Shown: positions 56,978 to 64,000 of the stretch, piece after piece | Position numbering within the stretch: the first letter of the stretch is position 1 | Layout: each line of letters starts with the position of its first letter | Assembly (NCBI GenBank): GCA_031835245.1 | Contig: JAVKOQ010000004.1 | Coordinates: 1 to 64,000, forward strand | Origin: Balamuthia mandrillaris | Taxonomy: Eukaryota > Discosea > Longamoebia > Balamuthiidae | Length of the DNA stretch: 64,000 nt | Direction: 5' to 3' | The notes under the pieces: generated by a model | Told to the model about the DNA's origin: nothing | What the model saw: only the letters and a program-made list of their open reading frames with translations | Databases searched by the model: none | Translations under genes and position numbers: made by a program

Positions 56978-59627
56978 TTATTTATCAAATTTTTTCAAAA
57001 GAGAATCAATGTCTAATTCATCAATTTCTTTGAGTTTCCCTTTGACTTTTTCAATTGCTTGATTAACATCAAAAGATTTGTTTGATGTGAGTTTAGGTTG
57101 CGGTATGTCTTGATTTTTATCTATTATTTTACTTCTTTTTTCTTCTTTTTGTGAAACATTTTCTTTAAGATTATCTTCTATTTTTTTATTTTCGATTTTT
57201 GCTTTTTCTTCTAATTTATTATTTATGTTGATTTTAATACAATCTAAATAATAAACAAAAGGATTTTTTAAACTTTCAAACTTATTGCTAACACCAGGAA
57301 TCTCTAAACTTGGAACTTTAGATACTTTATTTGGTTCTTCAAAAATGAAGCAAATTTCTTTATTTTTTTGTTTTATAATATTAACAATTTTTAAATGAGT
57401 AAACTTGGATTCTAAATAAAATTTAGCTTGACTATTTTTGTTACCGTAATAAATTGAGCTCAAACTAATATTTCTTACAAAACCTGATTTAGCTACAAAA
57501 ACAAAGACATCATCTGATTGACCTAAAACAAAATGATCTATATATTCACCTTCTTTGAGCTTTAAAATTCTAACTCCAGCTGTATTTGTTCCATAAATTG
57601 GAACTTCAATTTCGCTATATCTTGAAGCTCTATTTTGGTTGGTAAATAAAGCAATATCTTGATAATTATCACTTAATTTAGCACCAATTAGTTGATCATC
57701 TTGCTTTATTTTCATAGCTAAAATTGTTTTTTTGAACCTGGAAACTTCTAAATCTTTTAAACTGATACGCTTGCCCATTCCGTTCTTAGTTATTAAACAA
57801 ACAAATTGATTTTCACTAAAATCAGCTATTTCAATTGCTGAAATTATAGTTTCATCTTTTTTTAATAAATAATCAATTTGTAAATCAGATCAAGTTGCTT
57901 TAAAAGTTGCATCTTCAATAGTGTGTAAAGGAATAAAAATATAATTTCCTACTGAAGTAAAAATCAATAATTTATTTTTTGTTTGAATTTTGTTAACAAA
58001 AACAAAATAATCTTTTTCTTTTAAACTTATATTTGAAATATCATTTGATTCAAAAACTTTGTTAGACATTTTTTTGTATAAACCTTGTTTGGTTATAACA
58101 AAATAGGATTCTTCATTTTTAATAAGTTCTTCTTGATTAATTTCAATTTTGAAATTTTGATTAATAATTTGGGTTTTCCTCTCTCGTCCAAATTTTGTTT
58201 TAATTTCTTTTAAAATTGAGACTAAATATTGATTAAACTCTAAATCATTTTCTAATAAAGTTGTTAATTTAGCTACTTGATCAATTAAAGTATTTTTTTC
58301 ATTTAAATAATTTTGTTGATCAATTCTAGATAATCTATACAATCTCATTTCAGCAATTGCAGTAGCTTGCAATAATGTAAAATCAAAGTTTTGAACTAAA
58401 GCTTCTATTACACCTTGTTTGGAATTATCTGAATTTCTAATTATTTTAATTACTTCATCAGTAATGTCAGCAACCTTTAAAAAACCTTTAACAATTTCTA
58501 ATCTTTGATTATTTTTTTTCAAATCAAATTCAATTTCTTTTGTTTTAATTTCTTTTAAATGATCTAGATAATAATCTAACATCTTATAAATAGATAGAAG
58601 CTTGGGTGTGTAATTATGAATTGCTACTGAGTTGTATGAGTAACTAATTTGCATTTGTGTTTTTTGAAGTAAATAATTTAAAATAAGTTCAATATTTGCT
58701 TCTTTTTCTAATTCAATTAAAATAGAAATTCCAGTTCTATCTGATTGATCAATTACGTCTAAAATTCCTTCAATTTTCTTCTCAAATCTAATTTCATCAA
58801 TTTGTTTTACAAGTTCTGACTTAACAACTGAAAAAGGAATTTCTTCAATTTCAATAGCTTTGTATTTTGGTTCGTTAATTATTTTGTATTTAGAAACTAA
58901 AACTACTTTTCCTTGTCCTGTTTCAAAAGCTTCATCTATTCCTTTTGTATCATAAATAATTCCACCTGTTGGAAAATCTGGACCTTTAATTATTTGGCGA
59001 ATTTTAGAGTATGGAGTTGCTTTATTTTTTAATTTTTCTATACAAGCATCAATTAATTCTGCTAAATTATGAGGAGGAATATCTGTAGCAAAACCTGAAG
59101 CAATTCCTTTAGTTCCGTTCACTAATAAATTAGGAAATAACACAGGTAAAACTACTGGTTCTTTTTCAGAATCATCAAAATTAGGTACAAAATTTACTGT
59201 TTTTTTATTAATAATTTCCAACATTAAATTAGTAACAGCTTCTAAACGTGTTTCAGTATAACGCATTGCAGCTGCTGGATCATCATCGATTGATCCTTTA
59301 TTTCCATGCATTTCTACTAATGGTAAATTCATTTTTCATTCTTGAGCCATCCGAATTAAGGCTTCATAAATTGAAGAATCTCCATGTGGATGGTATTTAC
59401 CTATTACATCACCCACTACCCTTGCTGATTTTTTAAATGCTTTATCATTTTTTAAACCCAACATTCACATTGAGTACAAAATCCGTCTTTGAACTGGTTT
59501 TAATCCATCTCTAACATCAGGAATAGCTCTTTGTTGAATAACATATTTTGAATACCTAATAAAACGTTCTGATACTATAGAATCAAGTGAATTAACTATT
59601 AATTGTTCTTCATTTTTCTTCATATTA

Positions 59628-59644
<17 letters not shown>
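56978..59644 (-). CDS. parC: DNA topoisomerase IV subunit A
   Basis: 888 codons. Breaks and rejoins DNA to unlink daughter chromosomes, with ParE. N-terminal winged-helix domain with [18 protein letters not shown] and [14 protein letters not shown]. The catalytic Tyr is in [11 protein letters not shown] (about residue 130). The helical tower and a C-terminal beta-pinwheel region follow. The last 100 residues are Lys/Glu-rich ([16 protein letters not shown]), unlike GyrA tails with a GyrA box. ATG 59642-59644 has AAGGAAG upstream and overlaps the parE end by 17 bases; a second in-frame ATG is at 59621-59623. Pairing with parE favours ParC over GyrA. Confidence 0.92.
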
Positions 59645-61586
<1,942 letters not shown>

Positions 61587-61702
61587 TTACTTTCAACATT
61601 TTTAAAAACAAACAAAAAAACAAATTACTAAAGAAAATAGTTTAATAATTTATATATTATATTTTCTTATTTAAAAAGAAGAAAAAAAGAGAATAAAATA
61701 GT

Positions 61703-61736
61703 AAAAAACCAAGAACTTTTTCTTGGTTTTTTACTA
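61703..61736. terminator. Terminator after the 111-aa membrane protein gene
   Basis: AAAAAACCAAGAA pairs with TTCTTGGTTTTTT around a CTTT loop, with the leftward U-run. It directly follows the TAA at 61743 and separates that gene from parE. Confidence 0.85.
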
Positions 61737-61742
61737 TTAAAC

Positions 61743-62078
61743 TTAAGCTGTGGAAACTTGCTTAGTTTCTTCTGCTTTTGTTTTTAAAACTTTGTTTTTA
61801 ATATAATCTCTATCTTTTTGCTGTTTTTTATATTTAATTAAATCTTTGTGATAAACATAAAATCCTGCAAAAAAAGCAGTACCAATTATGAATAAAATTA
61901 AAAATCCAACTACAATTATTCCCTCAACTATAAAGCTTTTAAAATCAATATTTGCAGCTTTATAGTAAATATAATAAGCTAAAATTGCAATAAAAGCTAA
62001 AAAAGCAACTACAGATAAAACAAAAAAGTGAATAGCTGTGTTTTTATATTTTTTTGCGTCTAATTGATTGAGTATCAT
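61743..62078 (-). CDS. Small membrane protein with two helices (111 aa)
   Basis: The N-terminal polar stretch MILNQLDAKKYKNTAIH is followed by two long hydrophobic helices (about 18-40 and 50-75) and a Lys-rich cytoplasmic tail (KYKKQQKDRDYIKNKVLKTK). The start lies a few bases after AAAGGA. Divergent from uvrC with a -10 TATAAT at 62105-62110. Not recognised as a named family; both termini are probably cytoplasmic. Confidence 0.75.
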   Translation of the reverse strand: MILNQLDAKKYKNTAIHFFVLSVVAFLAFIAILAYYIYYKAANIDFKSFIVEGIIVVGFLILFIIGTAFFAGFYVYHKDLIKYKKQQKDRDYIKNKVLKTKAEETKQVSTA

Positions 62079-62104
62079 TTTTTCCTTTGATAAATTTAGT
62101 AAAA

Positions 62105-62110
62105 ATTATA
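62105..62110 (-). promoter_or_regulatory. -10 element of the 111-aa membrane protein gene
   Basis: TATAAT on the minus strand preceded by TTG, about 27 bases upstream of the ATG. Confidence 0.5.
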
Positions 62111-62143
62111 CAACAATATTTTAATAAATATTTAATTTAATAA

Positions 62144-62149
62144 TAAAAT
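62144..62149 (+). promoter_or_regulatory. -10 element of uvrC, predicting a leaderless mRNA
   Basis: TAAAAT ends seven bases before ATG 62157, and there is no Shine-Dalgarno. As with serS, transcription would begin at about the start codon. Confidence 0.4.
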
Positions 62150-62156
62150 TAGAAAA

Positions 62157-63842
62157 ATGGAAAAATTTAAAAAATTGATAGAAAAAAAAGACTTTCCAAA
62201 GACATTTGGTGTTTATAAATTCTTAGATGAGTATAAAAATGTGCTATATGTTGGTAAAGCAGAAAACATCTATAACAGAATGAAACAATATGCTGCTGGG
62301 CACATAAATTCTTACAAAACACATTCATTAATTAATCAAACAGATGATATTGAATTTTTTATCACTAATTCAAAAGCAAATGCTTTGATTTTAGAAGATA
62401 AATGAATCAAGCTCTATAAACCAAATTTTAACATTTTACTAAAAGATGACCACACTTATCCTTATATTGAAATTAATAAGAATTTAGATATTAAATTAGC
62501 TTACAAAATTGCTAATAAACGAAATTTTTATTTTGGACCTTTTGTAAAAAAATCTGATGCTTGAAACTTAACAAGATTTTTAGAAAGTAAAGTTAAATAT
62601 GAAAACGGTTTACCAATAAATAGTTTATCCCCAGAAGAAAAAAATCAAAAACTTGAAATTTGCAAAAAGATTCTAAAGTTAAAAAATGCTTCATTTTTAA
62701 AGCAAATTTTAGAAGAAGAAGCTTTATTTGTACAACAAGAAAATTATGTAAGAGCTAATGAATTAAAACAAATTCGCCAGGCTCTAAGTGATTTACAACA
62801 ACAAAAAGAAAGCATTACATTAGCAAATAACAAAGATGTTGATTTCATTTTTGTCGCTCAGTATCAAGAATTTGTCTTCATTTCACTTCTTTTTTACAGA
62901 AATGGCTCTTTATTTTCCTACAAAAACTTAAATTTAAGTTTAATTTTTAACTTAGAAGAAACATTTATTATGTTTTTAAAAAATTATTACAAAAATAATT
63001 TAATTCCAGATCAAATTGTTTTAGACAATCTCTGAGAAACATTGGATTTTAAATCTGAATTATCTAGTTTAAATATAACTTTTTCAAATAATAAAAAGCT
63101 TGATTTAATTATGCAAATGGCAAAAGATAATAATCAATTTTTTGTTCAAGAAAGATTAAAAATACTTCAAAAAGAACAACAAAAAGAAAATATTGTTCTA
63201 GAAAAATTATCACAAGATTTAAAAGTTGCCAAAGCAGATAAAATTATGATTATTGATAACTCTCACTCTAATCTTCAAAATATTGTTACAGGAGTTATTT
63301 TCTTTATTAACGGCGTACATCAAAGCAAATTTAATAGATTTTTTAATGTTTCAAAAAATTTAAAATCTGATATAGATTTTATGTATGAAAGTATCAAAAA
63401 ATATTTTTCAATTAAAAGTTTTTTAAAACCTGATCTTATTTTTGTAGACGGCGCTCAGCAACAAATAAAAAAAGCACAACAAGCTTTAAAGGAATCAAAT
63501 ATTTATGTTCCTTTATTTGGAATTGTAAAAAACAAAAACCATAAAACTCATTATGTATTAGATCAAAATCTTCAAAAAGTTGAAAATATTAGTCAAGAAT
63601 CCTTCAATTTCCTTTCTAATATGCAGATTCAAGTAGATGAATTTGCAAAAATAAAGCACAGAAATAAAAACATCAAAATTTTAACTTCTTCCTTTTTAGA
63701 TCAGTTAAATATTGATAAAAAAACTCAAGATAAACTTTTAACTTACTTTAAAACTTACAAAAAAATTAAAGAAGCTACCGAAGAAGAACTTAAATTATTC
63801 TTAAATGCTCAACAAATTAAAAAACTAAAAAATTATTATTAA
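62157..63842 (+). CDS. uvrC: Excinuclease ABC subunit C
   Basis: Makes both incisions flanking DNA lesions with UvrB. 561 codons. N-terminal GIY-YIG nuclease: GVYKFLDE, NVLYVGKAENIYNRMKQY, and the conserved Glu in ALILEDKWIKLYKPNFN. A UVR-like helix pair (QILEEEALFVQQENYVRANE) binds UvrB. The C-terminal RNase-H-like nuclease has IMIIDNSHSNLQ and DLIFVDGAQQQ (catalytic Asp residues), then a helix-hairpin-helix region (FLDQLNIDKKTQDKLLTYF). ATG 62157 has no Shine-Dalgarno. Slightly short, as in other mycoplasmas. Confidence 0.95.
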
Positions 63843-63910
63843 AAAATTTAAATTGTAATCAAAATCTTAATTTATGTTTTTTCTAATAAAACTATTGAAT
63901 TTATTTTTTT

Positions 63911-63947
63911 CACAAAAATACCACAAATAATTTGTGGTGTTTTTGTG
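63911..63947 (+). terminator. Terminator after uvrC
   Basis: CACAAAAATACCACAAAT pairs with ATTTGTGGTGTTTTTGTG. Strong stem with an inner T-run, symmetrical, so it may also act leftward. Confidence 0.8.
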
Positions 63948-64000
63948 ATTATTTTGTAAATTTATTATTATATTTAGATAATTTTTAATATAAATATTTG

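Overview
The window comes from a wall-less mollicute that reads UGA as tryptophan. The sequence is very AT-rich. Nearly every conserved gene (tpiA, serS, ileS, parC, uvrC and others) stays open only if TGA codes for Trp, and start sites have purine-rich Shine-Dalgarno sequences. Gene content and order (lspA-ileS, parE-parC, fused SecDF, hisS-aspS) fit a hominis-group mycoplasma (Mycoplasma/Mycoplasmopsis). I do not name a species.

Layout. (1) 1-359: the start of tpiA on the minus strand. (2) 1.04-25.0 kb: a surface-protein locus. Two giant minus-strand genes (3703 codons, then 2592 codons before a break) encode membrane-anchored proteins built from dozens of about 100-residue beta-rich modules resembling the DUF1410-type repeats of mycoplasmas. 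The second gene is split by a frameshift and a stop. Its 3' end is mirrored by a start-less inverted copy at 1.04-2.48 kb that differs in discrete blocks, with a decayed third copy between them. (3) 25.2-39.8 kb: housekeeping genes: serS, a small membrane protein, a heterodimer-type ABC exporter pair, an M24 aminopeptidase, rpmG, tRNA-Leu and tRNA-Ser, an amino-acid permease, aspS, hisS, secDF and a six-helix-type membrane protein. (4) 39.8-53.66 kb: an island bounded by two directly repeated, decayed IS3-family copies. It holds two paralogous operons, each made of a subtilisin-like (S8) protease followed by membrane or lipoproteins with a conserved aromatic (W-W-x-F/Y-D) motif, plus a small membrane protein behind a promoter with a TA-repeat spacer. 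(5) 53.7-64.0 kb: lspA, ileS, parC, parE, a small membrane protein and uvrC.

The most interesting parts are the two variable surface systems. The giant-gene locus carries a T15 tract just upstream of its promoter and an inverted C-terminal cassette. The S8/aromatic-motif operons are duplicated, contain an exact 1065-bp tandem duplication, and sit between IS copies whose outer flanks form the two arms of one terminator. That last pattern suggests the island entered by recombination between IS copies. It is the best candidate here for an undescribed system: secreted proteases translationally coupled to surface lipoproteins.

All calls rest on reading the sequence by eye. Family names are from memory and no database search was run.
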